A DNA stretch of 64,000 bases, taken from contig NZ_CP007595.1 of assembly GCF_000785535.1 (NCBI RefSeq), forward strand, positions 1,942,437-2,006,436, given 5' to 3'. A program made the translations under genes and the position numbers. Shown one piece after another: positions 45,811 to 54,242 of the stretch (its first letter is position 1; the number at the start of each line of letters is the position of its first letter). Below the pieces are notes generated by a model. It was not told the origin of the DNA. It did not search any database and saw nothing but the letters and a program-made list of their open reading frames with translations. This DNA comes from Arthrobacter sp. PAMC 25486. Its GTDB lineage: Bacteria > Actinomycetota > Actinomycetes > Actinomycetales > Micrococcaceae.

Positions 45811-46293
45811 ATGGGAATCAGCTACTTTGCACGTCCGGTGCCGGCCGGATTGGTGAACATCGCCAAAATAGATCCCGGTGCGTTTCTGGATGACGCCTTG
45901 TTTTGGCGAACGTGGACGGAGCACAAGGGACGTCCTGAAACGCTCTCCTTGGGTGACGCCTGGTCAGACTTGCAAACACTGCTGGCAGACACCAGAAAAG
46001 ACCCGCCACGTCCGGCATATGAGCTCGTCAGGGGAGAGCCCCAGTATCCGGGTTGGCACATCCAGCCCTTTGACCGGGTTCTTGATCCGGAGCAGGTAAC
46101 GGCTGTGGCTGGTGACCTGGCGCAAACAGACTTGAAGGAAATGTACCAGCACTGCCTGCCCCTGCACTCCCCCGACTGGGCAGCCATCTTGGCTGGAAGG
46201 CGCGGCTACGTTGAGTCCTATCTGGCGGCCGCGGCAAGTTTTACGGCCGAGTTGTCAGCCAGGGGGTTCGGGCTGATCTACTCAATTGGCTGA
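45811..46293 (+). CDS. DUF1877 family protein
   Basis: 160 residues from MGISYFARPVP, typical of DUF1877 (W.HIQPFDRVLDPEQV, LKEMYQHCLPLHSPDWAAIL). Function unknown; members often appear beside toxin-immunity genes. Single gene. Confidence 0.82.
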   Translation: MGISYFARPVPAGLVNIAKIDPGAFLDDALFWRTWTEHKGRPETLSLGDAWSDLQTLLADTRKDPPRPAYELVRGEPQYPGWHIQPFDRVLDPEQVTAVAGDLAQTDLKEMYQHCLPLHSPDWAAILAGRRGYVESYLAAAASFTAELSARGFGLIYSIG

Positions 46294-46391
46294 ACAGGTT
46301 ACACCCCGAGAACGCCTTGGTTCTTGAAACCGCAAGGTATTCCTGAACAGTCAATGGCTCGCCGTTGATGCGTGTTTGTCTACCTTTTGCG

Positions 46392-46880
46392 TCATGACGG
46401 GATGTCCAGATTCACGGGCCCGGCTTCGCCTGGTCCGCCGCATCGCTCACTGCCACCCACACGCAGCCATTCAAGTGTGGACACCTTTTCAGCGAGCACC
46501 TGCCCCGTTGCCGACAAGGCGCGCACGGTGAGCTTATCCGGCGTCGTCATGGCCAGAGAAATTTGCCAATTCCACTCATCGACTCGAGAGATTGAGAACG
46601 GTGCGGGGACACTTGCAGGTGCAGGAGCGTAACTGGAGAGTTGATCCAATGTCAGGAGCTTCAAGGGCTCGTCTGGGCCCTCCTGGAGGGCAGGCCACGT
46701 GACACAATCGCTGTCCGCGCACACCTCGAAACCAGCAACTTCTCCGGCATTGCCGTTCAGGTGAATGTTGACCGAATTGCTCCACCCGATGGCAGGACAA
46801 CCCACTTCGATGGAACACCCTGTCGCGGCCAAGCCCAGGAGCAGCACGGCGGTAAGACCGAATCGTCGTATTCTCCCCAT
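46392..46880 (-). CDS. Small lipoprotein of unknown function
   Basis: About 162 residues. The signal peptide (RRFGLTAVLLLGLAATGC) ends at a lipobox Cys, and four further Cys occur (VGCPAIGW, VCADSDCVTW). No domain recognised. I start at 46880 (MGRIRRF) because it opens a normal signal peptide. Confidence 0.7.
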   Translation of the reverse strand: MGRIRRFGLTAVLLLGLAATGCSIEVGCPAIGWSNSVNIHLNGNAGEVAGFEVCADSDCVTWPALQEGPDEPLKLLTLDQLSSYAPAPASVPAPFSISRVDEWNWQISLAMTTPDKLTVRALSATGQVLAEKVSTLEWLRVGGSERCGGPGEAGPVNLDIPS

Positions 46881-46920
46881 GCCAGCAAACCATAGCAGGG
46901 CGTCCCAGCGAAGCATCGGA

Positions 46921-47302
46921 TCAAAGCTGCGTAGCTGCCTTCACAACCAACGACCGTGCCGCCCTCTCCGCGCTGACGAGCGTGGTCCCGCTGATGGGGT
47001 CGTGTCCGTAACCCGCCCGGGTCTTCATGCCAAGCCGGGTGTCTAGCGATTTTGACGCCTGCTGGTCTACCGATGCGAGCAACTCGACCGCATCTTGGTG
47101 GTCCTGGCCCTTGGCATGTTTGCCAAGGGCACCAGCACAGATTGCATCCGCCGCCGCGATTCCACCGTGAACATATAGGGTCACGCGGGGTAACAGCGAT
47201 GTAGCCACTCTGCTGGCTGCGGAACTGGGACTGCGTCACGGAGGTCATGATTGACGCGTACAATTTGCCCACGTTGACGGCATGGCACGAACCTCGTGGC
47301 AC
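46921..47302 (-). pseudogene. Frameshifted HEPN-like (SAV_6107-type) gene
   Basis: The minus strand encodes, in one frame, AVNVGKLYASIMTSVTQSQF (near the start at about 47285) and, in another, TLYVHGGIAAADAICAGALG, KHAKGQDHQDAVELLASVDQ and KTRAGYGHDPISGTTLVSAE. These read as parts of one protein resembling a HEPN-domain family. A frameshift lies around 47200-47215, so the gene is broken. If the original was a HEPN protein, its activity is lost. Alternative: a 95-residue remnant ORF only. Confidence 0.55.
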
Positions 47303-47398
47303 AGGCGCCCAGCCGGGCTTGGTATTCTCGAGCGGTTTGAGCCGCTAGTGCATATCGTGGTGTAGTGACAAGAACAGAGAAGGGAAGGACTCAGACCG

Positions 47399-47788
47399 AT
47401 GAAACAGTACCGAATCGACGGTGCCGAGGTGCACGGTATCTCCGACCTCTACGAGCAGTTCAACCGAGAGCTGATGGCAGAGGAAGACTGGCGCCTCGGC
47501 TCGAGCCTGGACGGCTTCAACGACATTCTCTACCGGGTAGACGGCGAGATCCGCGAGGGAGATCCTGCTACGTTCGTCTGGATTGACCATGCCCACAGCC
47601 GTGATGCGCTCGGATTCGATGAGACACAACGGTGGCTGCACAACAAGTTGTCACAACCGAATTCCTTCAACCAGCAACGTATCCACTCGGATCTTGACGA
47701 TTTGCAGAATGGACGCGGGAAGACGTACTTCGAGCTCATACTCGAGATCTTCGCGGATCACCCACTCATCGAGCTCCAACTACGCTGA
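47399..47788 (+). CDS. Barstar-like (ribonuclease-inhibitor) protein
   Basis: 129 residues. MKQYRIDGAEVHGISDLYEQ and the motif WRLGSSLDGFNDILYR resemble the barstar fold, in which an acidic helix with Asp and Glu plugs a ribonuclease active site. AGGGAAGGA lies 10 bp before the ATG. No barnase-like gene is adjacent, so it is an orphan immunity gene or has another role. Its base composition (about 54% GC by eye) is lower than the neighbours. Confidence 0.7.
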   Translation: MKQYRIDGAEVHGISDLYEQFNRELMAEEDWRLGSSLDGFNDILYRVDGEIREGDPATFVWIDHAHSRDALGFDETQRWLHNKLSQPNSFNQQRIHSDLDDLQNGRGKTYFELILEIFADHPLIELQLR

Positions 47789-47873
47789 ACCGGTTAACTC
47801 CAATTGACCACCACGTTAGTGAGACTCGGCGTCTCGGCTGGGCTCGGCGGCGGCGGGTGGTTAGGCTGGATGG

Positions 47874-48566
47874 ATGGCGACAGTTATTCTCGTGCGGCAC
47901 GGCCGCACCACAGCCAATGCGACTGGACTGCTGGCCGGTCGGGCCGTCGGCGTCACCCTGGACCAGATCGGGCGGGACCAGGCGGCTCTGACCGGAGACC
48001 GACTCGCGGCCGTGCCCTTGGTCGGGGTGGTGTCGAGCCCTCTTGAGCGTTGTCAGCAGACCGCCCAGCTCATCCTCGATCGCCAGACTGACGCGCCATA
48101 CGCGCCGGTCGAACCTGATCTCACCGAGTGCGATTACGGCCAGTGGCAGGGCCGCACGCTCAGTGATCTCGCGACCGAGGAATTGTGGCCGGTTGTGCAG
48201 TCGCAACCGTCCGCCGTCGTCTTTCCCGGCGGTGAATCCATGGCAGCGATGCAGTCTCGGTCAGTGGCAGCAATTCGACGCCACGATGCAGCCTTCGAGG
48301 CTGAGTACGGACCAGGGGCCGTATGGGCGGCGGTGAGTCACGGTGACATTATCAAGTCAATCCTCGCGGACGCGCTCGGCATGCACCTTGACCTGTTCCA
48401 GCGTATTAACGTGGGCCCGGCCTCCATATCGATCGTGCGCTATGGGGCTAGTCGGCCAAGCGTCTACGCGACCAATACCGACGCGGGTGATCTGTCGTGG
48501 CTGTCGAACGATACCCAATCCGGCGATGCGCCGGTAGGTGGCGGTGCAGGGCCAACGGCGCCATGA
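47874..48566 (+). CDS. MSMEG_4193-type histidine phosphatase
   Basis: 230 residues. The RHG motif LVRHGRTTANATGLLAGRAV (about 6-25) gives the phospho-His, and ECDYGQWQGRTLSDL and AAVSHGDIIKSI (second His) complete the phosphoglycerate-mutase-like phosphatase. Substrate unknown. First gene of an operon with DUF3090 and SCO1664, a trio conserved in actinobacteria and usually near mshC. Confidence 0.92.
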   Translation: MATVILVRHGRTTANATGLLAGRAVGVTLDQIGRDQAALTGDRLAAVPLVGVVSSPLERCQQTAQLILDRQTDAPYAPVEPDLTECDYGQWQGRTLSDLATEELWPVVQSQPSAVVFPGGESMAAMQSRSVAAIRRHDAAFEAEYGPGAVWAAVSHGDIIKSILADALGMHLDLFQRINVGPASISIVRYGASRPSVYATNTDAGDLSWLSNDTQSGDAPVGGGAGPTAP

Positions 48567-48590
48567 ACCTCATGCGCCTAGAATATTGAC

Positions 48591-49145
48591 ATGCCTACAC
48601 TTGTTCACGAGTTTTCCTGGCCTGATCGGGTCGTCGTTGGCACCATTGGCGTTCCGGGGGCGCGCACGTTCTACCTGCAGGTGCGCGCGGGGACGCAGCT
48701 CGTGAGTATTGCTCTGGAGAAGCAGCAGTCGGCTCTGCTCGCGGAGAATATCGACGAAATTCTCGATCAGCTCATCACCGTCGAGGGCAACCGCTTCAGC
48801 GTTCCCACGAGTACTCCCCTCGAACTTGTCGACAATGACCAGCTCGAGGCCGTCCAGGAGCAGTTTCGCGCCGGCGCCATGAGCCTAGGCTGGGATCCAA
48901 CCACGGCCCAGGTCGTCATTGAAGCCCACCCCATCACCGATATCGATGCTGATGACAACGACGAATCGCCTGATGAGGACGGCGCCAACGAGACCGAAAT
49001 GCTGCTCGTGCGAATGCCGGTCGGCACCGCCCGCGCATTCGCCAAGCGCACCCGCGAGATCGTGGGCGCCGGGCGGCCTACGTGCCCCCTCTGCGGTTAC
49101 CCCATGGACGCAGACGGGCACATCTGCATCCTTCCAGAGGTCTGA
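48591..49145 (+). CDS. DUF3090 protein
   Basis: 184 residues (VHEFSWPDRVVVGTIGVPGA onward), ending in a zinc-ribbon-like CPLCGYPMDADGHIC. Function unknown but always associated with the neighbours. Its stop overlaps the next start by 1 bp (TGATG). Confidence 0.92.
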   Translation: MPTLVHEFSWPDRVVVGTIGVPGARTFYLQVRAGTQLVSIALEKQQSALLAENIDEILDQLITVEGNRFSVPTSTPLELVDNDQLEAVQEQFRAGAMSLGWDPTTAQVVIEAHPITDIDADDNDESPDEDGANETEMLLVRMPVGTARAFAKRTREIVGAGRPTCPLCGYPMDADGHICILPEV

Positions 49146-49912
49146 TGCCAACGCCGGACCTAGCGACCGCCGAGCTGACGCTTACCGGCCGCATCACAAC
49201 GGCTTCAAACGCCACATTTCTGGGCAGCATCGGCGACGCAATGGTCGTCTATAAGCCGATAGCAGGCGAAAGTCCGCTGTGGGATTTTCCCCACGGCACC
49301 CTGGCTCAGCGGGAGGTGGCCGCCTACCTGGTCTCGCAGGCTCTCGGCTGGGGCGTCGTGCCGCACACCTGGCTCCGCGATGGTCCGATGGGCGAAGGAA
49401 TGGTGCAGCTCTGGCAGGACCAAGACCCCGCCCAAAGCGCCGTGAACCTCGTCGCGACGGATCAGGTGCCGGAGACGGGCTGGAAACACGTTCTCGAGGG
49501 ACAAGATGAGAACGGACAGCTGGTCACCCTCGTTCACGAAGACTCGGCAGCGCTGCGACGCATGGCGGTGTTCGACATCATCGTTAACAACGCCGACCGC
49601 AAAGGCGACCACATTCTTGCCATGACGGACGGACACCGGCATGGTGTGGACCACGGGCTCACCTTTCACCGTGAGCCCAAGCTGCGCACGGTGCTGTGGG
49701 GATGGCGGGGAGAAGCTCTATCCGCCGAGGAACGCGACGGCATCGATCGTGTCAGCGAAGGACTGCACGGTGGACTGGGTCGAAATCTGGCGGACTTGCT
49801 CAGCGCCGATGAAATCGCATCCCTCGCCGCGCGCTGCGCCCGGTTGCGCTTGGCAGGGCAGTTTCCGGCTCCGAGCGGTGAGATGCCAGCGGTGCCCTGG
49901 CCGCTGTTCTAA
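49145..49912 (+). CDS. SCO1664-family PI3/4-kinase-like protein
   Basis: 255 residues. ATP-binding and catalytic elements typical of HipA/PI-kinase folds are seen: VVYKPIAGESPLWDF (the Lys), FDIIVNNADRKGDH (the Asp/Asn catalytic loop) and HGVDHGLTF (the metal Asp). SCO1664-type proteins have no proven substrate. It is the last core gene before the accessory region. Confidence 0.9.
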   Translation: MPTPDLATAELTLTGRITTASNATFLGSIGDAMVVYKPIAGESPLWDFPHGTLAQREVAAYLVSQALGWGVVPHTWLRDGPMGEGMVQLWQDQDPAQSAVNLVATDQVPETGWKHVLEGQDENGQLVTLVHEDSAALRRMAVFDIIVNNADRKGDHILAMTDGHRHGVDHGLTFHREPKLRTVLWGWRGEALSAEERDGIDRVSEGLHGGLGRNLADLLSADEIASLAARCARLRLAGQFPAPSGEMPAVPWPLF

Positions 49913-50074
49913 GGGAATGACGGCTTCTGGCTTGCGGCGACGAGTTTGGTCACTCGTTCGGTTTGCAGCAAAATGCTGGCTGCATTGAGGTGGCCACCGC
50001 TCGCAAAAAGCGCATGGCCTCCAAGAACACGTGTTTTTGGCGGCCATCGCAAAAGGTTTCAGGGAGGTCAGGAC

Positions 50075-50130
50075 CTACACATTGAAACGGAATTCCACCA
50101 CGTCGCCGCACATACCAACCTTTGGCTGAG
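50075..50130 (-). repeat. ychF 3'-end-like repeat R1 (CGD type)
   Basis: The minus strand reads VGMCGDVVEFRFNV-stop (stop 50075-50077). This C-terminus matches YchF. Beside it are an inverted AACACGTGTT at 50028 and the relE remnant. Confidence 0.8.
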
Positions 50131-50144
50131 ATCAATGTGACCTC

Positions 50145-50405
50145 TCAGCGATACACCTCTCGCCGGTGGCGTAGGCGCAGCACGAGGATGACGAGTTCAC
50201 TGTCAACGACATCGTAGACAATGCGGTAGTCACCAACGCGAATTCGCAGTTCTCCGTCACCACCGCTCAACTGCAGAGAGCCAGGCGCGCGGTTCATCGG
50301 CGAGCGCATCGATAGCATGCAGTATGCACCGGGCGATCTCACCGTCGAGCTTCCGCAGCCTCGTCAGTGCAGACCTCGCCTACGTGATTTCGTAAGACTC
50401 GCAGG
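50145..50405 (-). pseudogene. relE-type toxin gene with an in-frame stop and a frameshift
   Basis: From 50405 the frame reads ESYEIT-stop-ARSALTRLRKLDGEIARC and HAIDALADEPR, then shifts frame into APGSLQLSGGDGELRIRVGD and YRIVYDVVDSELVILVLRLR. The two halves line up as one RelE/ParE-fold mRNA interferase of about 85 residues. One nonsense codon and one frameshift disable it. The decayed antitoxin remnant lies upstream. Confidence 0.75.
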
Positions 50406-50409
50406 AGCG

Positions 50410-50553
50410 TCAGAGCCCGAATTTGGCCATAACCTCGACATGGGATACTCGAGGCTCCTTACGAGCTTCGGCTGCACCGCGAATGTCAGCCTGATCCCCG
50501 AGCGCTTCCATCGCTCGGTCGAAGAATTCCGGGGAAACAACGACGACGCGACG
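50410..50553 (-). pseudogene. Antitoxin remnant (C-terminal part) paired with relE
   Basis: About 47 residues (SPEFFDRAMEALGDQADIRG and ARKEPRVSHVEVMAKFGL). This is the C-terminal half of a RelB/Phd-YefM-type antitoxin, whose ADIxAAxEARKxPxxSHxxVxAKFGL-like end binds the toxin. The DNA-binding N-terminus is missing upstream. The stop lies just before the toxin frame, as in typical toxin-antitoxin pairs. Confidence 0.7.
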
Positions 50554-50616
50554 GCAGGCGCGCCCTAGGCCTTGAACCGGGAATGTTCCGCAACGTTCGA
50601 CGCCGGGGAGGCGCCT

Positions 50617-50652
50617 TTTGGACGCAACGGGACGTCCCGCCGTCGTGCTTTG
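50617..50652 (-). terminator. Probable terminator/repeat after the MFS gene
   Basis: GGGACGTCCCGCCGTCGTGC holds the GGGACG/CGTCCC palindrome and the recurrent CCGCCGTCGTGCTTT motif, just downstream of the MFS stop on the minus strand. Confidence 0.45.
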
Positions 50653-50684
50653 GCAGACGAGTTCCGCCGCACAGCGAGAGCGCA

Positions 50685-52151
50685 TTATTCTGCGGCACGA
50701 TCCCCTTCCATGGACTGAACCGTCTGGTCCAATTCGTCCATCAGCGGCGCGGCACCCCGATTCCCTCCAGTCGAAACAAAGGCTGTCCCCTCGCCACGCC
50801 TTGCACGGGAGAACTCACTGATCTCTGCCTCGATTTTCTTGTTGTACGGCAGGAACAGCAATGCCACGATGCCCAGGACACCAAACAGGATCGGCACCCC
50901 TGCTGTTGCAAACCTGATCCCCCATTGTGCCGCCGCAGACTGGACTTCGGCGCTCTGCTCGTATCCATAAGCTGCGATGACCCACATGAAGATGGTGGTC
51001 TGAGTGCCGGTGAGGGGCGCAGACATCAGGGCGCGCAGGGAAGCAAATGAACCGGTCTTGCGCGTTCCCGTGAGCCGCTCGTTGTCATCGATGAGGGCCC
51101 CCTCCAGTGCGACGCCCGCCGTCGTCATCATGTACCTCCCCGTCATGATGAACATGTAGGCGATCAGCATGTGCCACCACTGCGTCACGAAAAACAGTGC
51201 GCTGAGCCCGCCAAGGTACGGCACGAAGGCGATGTAAATGGCGGTGCGGCTGCCCAGCCTTTTGATCGCGCGTGCCAGCAGTGGAAGCAGGACCAGAACC
51301 ACCACCATGGAGCCGATATCCGCGATGGTCGCCTCCGTTCCGCTGCTTCGGATGACGTGGTCCATGAGATAGAGAAAGGCCGTGAAGTACATGCCCATGG
51401 GGGCCAATGCCGTGGTGCCGAAGGCGAACCATGCCCAGAAGGCCCGCATCGACATGATGGATTTTGCGTCCTTCTTCAACTGCGTCCAGGTGACAGACTC
51501 TTCGCCAGCGTCGCCGCGTTCATACAACTCGGGCGGGTCCTTGAGCTTGATGGCGGGTATCAGGTAGAGCGCGGCGTTGAGGAGCACCACCCCCATGAGT
51601 AAGGTCGCCATGGTGGTGTGCTCCGTGATGGCATCGCCCACCAGCAGTTGCGTTGCGAGGATGGTCGCAAATGCCGAAGAAATGTTTCCGACCCAAGTTT
51701 TGACAACCTCGACGTCGATCCGGTCTTCGCGAGTGGGTGCGGCTAAGAACCCGTAACTGATGGCGGAAATCAGGTAGAACGTGGATGCGACATCGAAGAG
51801 GAAGAGCTGCAGGAGGAAGACGGTAAAAATCACCCCTTCCGGCCAGGACGGGCTGCTCCACGCCATGGCCGCCAACCCGACCAGCATGAACGGAATGGTG
51901 CGCCGCATGACCAACAGGAACTTGCCGCGCCCAGGGCGGTACTTCATTTTGTCGAGCATGAAGCCGAAGACCGGGTCGTTCAAGATGTTCCAGAAGTTGA
52001 AGGCCAGGTAGACCCAGCCCACATACTCGGGTGAGAGCCCAATGACGTCCGTGTAGAACTTGATGTAGACGTTGTGGATGATGACGTTCGACATCCACGT
52101 CGCCGGCACAGGCGTCGCCAGCAGGAGCTTGTGTTTGAACGACAGCGCCAT
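50685..52151 (-). CDS. MFS transporter, GPH (glycoside-pentoside-hexuronide):cation symporter type
   Basis: 488 residues with about 12 transmembrane segments. NFWNILNDPVFGFMLDKMKY is the GPH signature region, with the conserved Asp that follows the second helix in melibiose-type symporters. Likely imports the sugar or glycoside made available by the adjacent GH5 enzyme. It starts 9 bp after the glycosidase gene, so both are in one transcript. Ends with a hydrophilic C-terminal tail. It lies between repeats R1 and R2. Confidence 0.85.
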   Translation of the reverse strand: MALSFKHKLLLATPVPATWMSNVIIHNVYIKFYTDVIGLSPEYVGWVYLAFNFWNILNDPVFGFMLDKMKYRPGRGKFLLVMRRTIPFMLVGLAAMAWSSPSWPEGVIFTVFLLQLFLFDVASTFYLISAISYGFLAAPTREDRIDVEVVKTWVGNISSAFATILATQLLVGDAITEHTTMATLLMGVVLLNAALYLIPAIKLKDPPELYERGDAGEESVTWTQLKKDAKSIMSMRAFWAWFAFGTTALAPMGMYFTAFLYLMDHVIRSSGTEATIADIGSMVVVLVLLPLLARAIKRLGSRTAIYIAFVPYLGGLSALFFVTQWWHMLIAYMFIMTGRYMMTTAGVALEGALIDDNERLTGTRKTGSFASLRALMSAPLTGTQTTIFMWVIAAYGYEQSAEVQSAAAQWGIRFATAGVPILFGVLGIVALLFLPYNKKIEAEISEFSRARRGEGTAFVSTGGNRGAAPLMDELDQTVQSMEGDRAAE

Positions 52152-52160
52152 GGCCGCGAG

Positions 52161-53603
52161 CTACCGGGCCGGGCTTAACTCAAAGTAACCGAGTCCGGGA
52201 TCGACCGAAATCCAGGGGCCATCCTGGCGTACCGCAATCTCAACCCCGTCACGGCGAACGGTGATCGGCTGGGTTTGCGCCCACTCAGGGACGAAGAACA
52301 CTGACGGTTGCTCACCATCCTGCCCTTCCCACGTGGCGTGCAGCGCCTTACCCTCGACCCGCCAGCTCTGTGCCGTCCCGGCGAAGGCGATGGGGCGCGG
52401 TCTGTCCAGCGTCGCGGCAGCCTCTGACCCGGCGAAGCCCGGCTCCCACACCCAATAGGTCCAGGACCAGCCGTAGGAGTCGAAAAGGTCCAGGAGGAAC
52501 TCGCCATGGGCATGCACCCCCTCACCGAGACTCAGTGCGCCCCACTCCCCCACGATCACGGGAACCGCAAGCCTGTTCTGGGTCTCTTTGTGCCGGGAGA
52601 AGATGACGCCGGCGCGGATGTTGGAGGACAGCGCGATGGCAGGGCTGTCGACCGTTAGGTCATAGCCGTGTGGCGAGTACACCCAGGCGGTGTCAGCCAG
52701 CGCCGGCTGCCCCGACGGCACCCCCATGTTCGCGAAGTAGGAGTGTTCGCGGGCCAGAAGCGTCTCGCCGTCGACGGCGCGGACCGCGGCGGCCACTCGC
52801 TCCATCATGGGCCCTACGGAGTCAGTCTCAAAGGCTTGCACCAGTGGGACGGTCGCATCTCCGATCTTGCGGTACACGTCCTCGTCCTCGAGACGGGCAA
52901 GCTGGGCCAATTTCGCGTCCGGATCCTCGAAGTCGGCGAATACCTGGTGCGGATCCTGACCGGTGACCGTCGCGAACGTGCCGATCAGCGCCGCAAAGAT
53001 GTCAGGGGCCGCGGATCCGGGGGCGGGCTCGTTCAGCAGGTCGTAACCCACGACGGCGGGATGTTCACCCACCTTGGCGGCGACGTGTGCCCACATGGCC
53101 GCGAAGCGCTCCTGCAGCCCAACGCCGCCCGGGCCGGGCGCATTGGTCCAGAAGGCGTCGAGTGCTTCATGCAACGCCGCACTGGTTAGGTAGGCGTCGC
53201 TCCACAGTTCTGTGGCTGCAAACTGGTGGCCGCTCAGGGTGGCCCAGTAGGGTGCCCCATCCCCGAAACTCTGGGAGTAGAGGTCTTGATGCGAGTCCAG
53301 GAGCACTGCCATTCCTGCGTCATGGATGAGGTCCAGCTGCTCCACGATCCAGTCGAGGTAGTCCTTGTCATAGGCTCCCGGCTCGGGTTCCACGGCGGCC
53401 CACATGACTCCCAGCCTGACCAAAGTGAATCCGCGTGCGGCAAGATCTTCGAGATCATGCTTGGTCCAGGTTCCCTTGAACCCTCGGTCAATAAATGAGC
53501 CGTGTGGTTCGTGATCTCCCTTGGCTACCAAGTTGATGCCGTGAAAAACCCGTTCCCGGCCGTGCTCATCCCGGAGCCGGGTTCCATCAGTGACGATCCG
53601 CAT
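52161..53603 (-). CDS. Glycoside hydrolase family 5, endoglycosylceramidase-like
   Basis: 480 residues without a signal peptide, so probably intracellular. The (beta/alpha)8 GH5 barrel has LNEP (acid/base Glu, about 193), VGEWGAL (nucleophile Glu, about 360) and YSPHGYDLTVDS between. LLDSHQDLYSQSFGDGAPYW fits endoglycosylceramidase/GH5 subfamilies. A C-terminal beta-sandwich (about 415-480) follows. Cytosolic location and the coupled GPH symporter suggest cleavage of an imported beta-glycoside. The start is the ATG at 53603. Confidence 0.85.
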   Translation of the reverse strand: MRIVTDGTRLRDEHGRERVFHGINLVAKGDHEPHGSFIDRGFKGTWTKHDLEDLAARGFTLVRLGVMWAAVEPEPGAYDKDYLDWIVEQLDLIHDAGMAVLLDSHQDLYSQSFGDGAPYWATLSGHQFAATELWSDAYLTSAALHEALDAFWTNAPGPGGVGLQERFAAMWAHVAAKVGEHPAVVGYDLLNEPAPGSAAPDIFAALIGTFATVTGQDPHQVFADFEDPDAKLAQLARLEDEDVYRKIGDATVPLVQAFETDSVGPMMERVAAAVRAVDGETLLAREHSYFANMGVPSGQPALADTAWVYSPHGYDLTVDSPAIALSSNIRAGVIFSRHKETQNRLAVPVIVGEWGALSLGEGVHAHGEFLLDLFDSYGWSWTYWVWEPGFAGSEAAATLDRPRPIAFAGTAQSWRVEGKALHATWEGQDGEQPSVFFVPEWAQTQPITVRRDGVEIAVRQDGPWISVDPGLGYFELSPAR

Positions 53604-53694
53604 GAGATCCTTCCGCGCGCTTCATTGCACTACTACAAAGGTTGCCACAGTGTAAGCAGACCGAAGGCAAGGCCGTCAAGCACCGGGCGAAACC

Positions 53695-53735
53695 TTACGC
53701 GGGATTCCACCACATTCCGATGCAAAGCAACCGCT
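53695..53735 (-). repeat. ychF 3'-end-like repeat R2 (RN type, degenerate)
   Basis: Minus strand reads LHRNVVESRV, with the stop codon lost. Plus strand GGGATTCCACCACATTCCGA and GCAAAGCAACC align with R4 and R6. Confidence 0.65.
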
Positions 53736-53739
53736 AGTG

Positions 53740-54060
53740 ATCAATCTGGAACCTCTTGACGCATTCTTATCTGCCACGGCTTTTTCACAGCATGCCGCTC
53801 TTAGGCGGTTCGCACGAACAGCGCCGCATCGGCTGGATCAACGCCGTCGACTATCGCGATGCGCGCCAGGGCAGCGACAAAGCCACGCCGGCCAAGATAT
53901 AAGCCAAACTGGGGCTGCACACCCACGACTTCTTTTCTGAAGCGATCTGCCGTCAATCAGTTCATCGCAACCCTCACAGACAAGTGCCGTCAGGGTTCCT
54001 GCCCACACGCCAACTTCGCCGCACCGCAATCAAGTACAAATTGAGGCTACCCGCCACCAA
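53740..54060 (+). pseudogene. Unrecognised decayed coding fragment
   Basis: In the 639-bp gap after the GH5 start, plus-strand reading gives GGSHEQRRIGWINAVDYRDA followed by RQGSDKATPAKI and a stop. Continuing gives AKLGLHTHDF. The composition looks coding but there are interrupting stops, so I treat it as a remnant of unknown family. Nothing else is seen in this gap apart from repeats R2 and R3 and a terminator. Confidence 0.35.
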
Positions 54061-54099
54061 CATTCTTTGATCAGCGTTTCAGCATGGCCGGGCACGAAA

Positions 54100-54130
54100 A
54101 CGCCCGGGATGCTTCAAGCATCCCGGGCGT
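54100..54130 (-). terminator. Terminator that follows R3 on the minus strand
   Basis: ACGCCCGGGATGCTT/AAGCATCCCGGGCGT forms a near-perfect stem and is followed by TTTTCG on the minus strand. It lies 21 bp past the stop codon in R3, the position expected of the ychF terminator, and may also serve leuA. Confidence 0.85.
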
Positions 54131-54151
54131 CCCCACAGCAGTACAGCGGTT

Positions 54152-54205
54152 CTAGACGTTGAAGCGGAACTCCACCACGTCGCCACACATAGCAACGTCT
54201 GGGCG
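54152..54205 (-). repeat. ychF 3'-end-like repeat R3 (CGD type)
   Basis: Minus strand RPDVAMCGDVVEFRFNV-stop (stop 54152-54154). AGACGTT (54154) and AACGTCT (54194) are inverted, exactly 40 bp apart, as in R5. It is 56 bp after leuA. Confidence 0.85.
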
Positions 54206-54242
54206 TGCTTGCCGGAACCGGGCAAGTTATTGAGCCGGACGA

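Noticed and set aside
44677..45924. N-terminal extension of the DinB-like gene on the minus strand
   Set aside because: It covers the VOC and methyltransferase genes, has low-complexity Arg/Ser sequence, and the DinB domain begins at MDNLD.
49950..50135. Minus-strand 61-codon frame starting at R1
   Set aside because: It reads R1 in a different frame from the conserved YchF-like codons, and its sequence is not preserved in R3 or R5.
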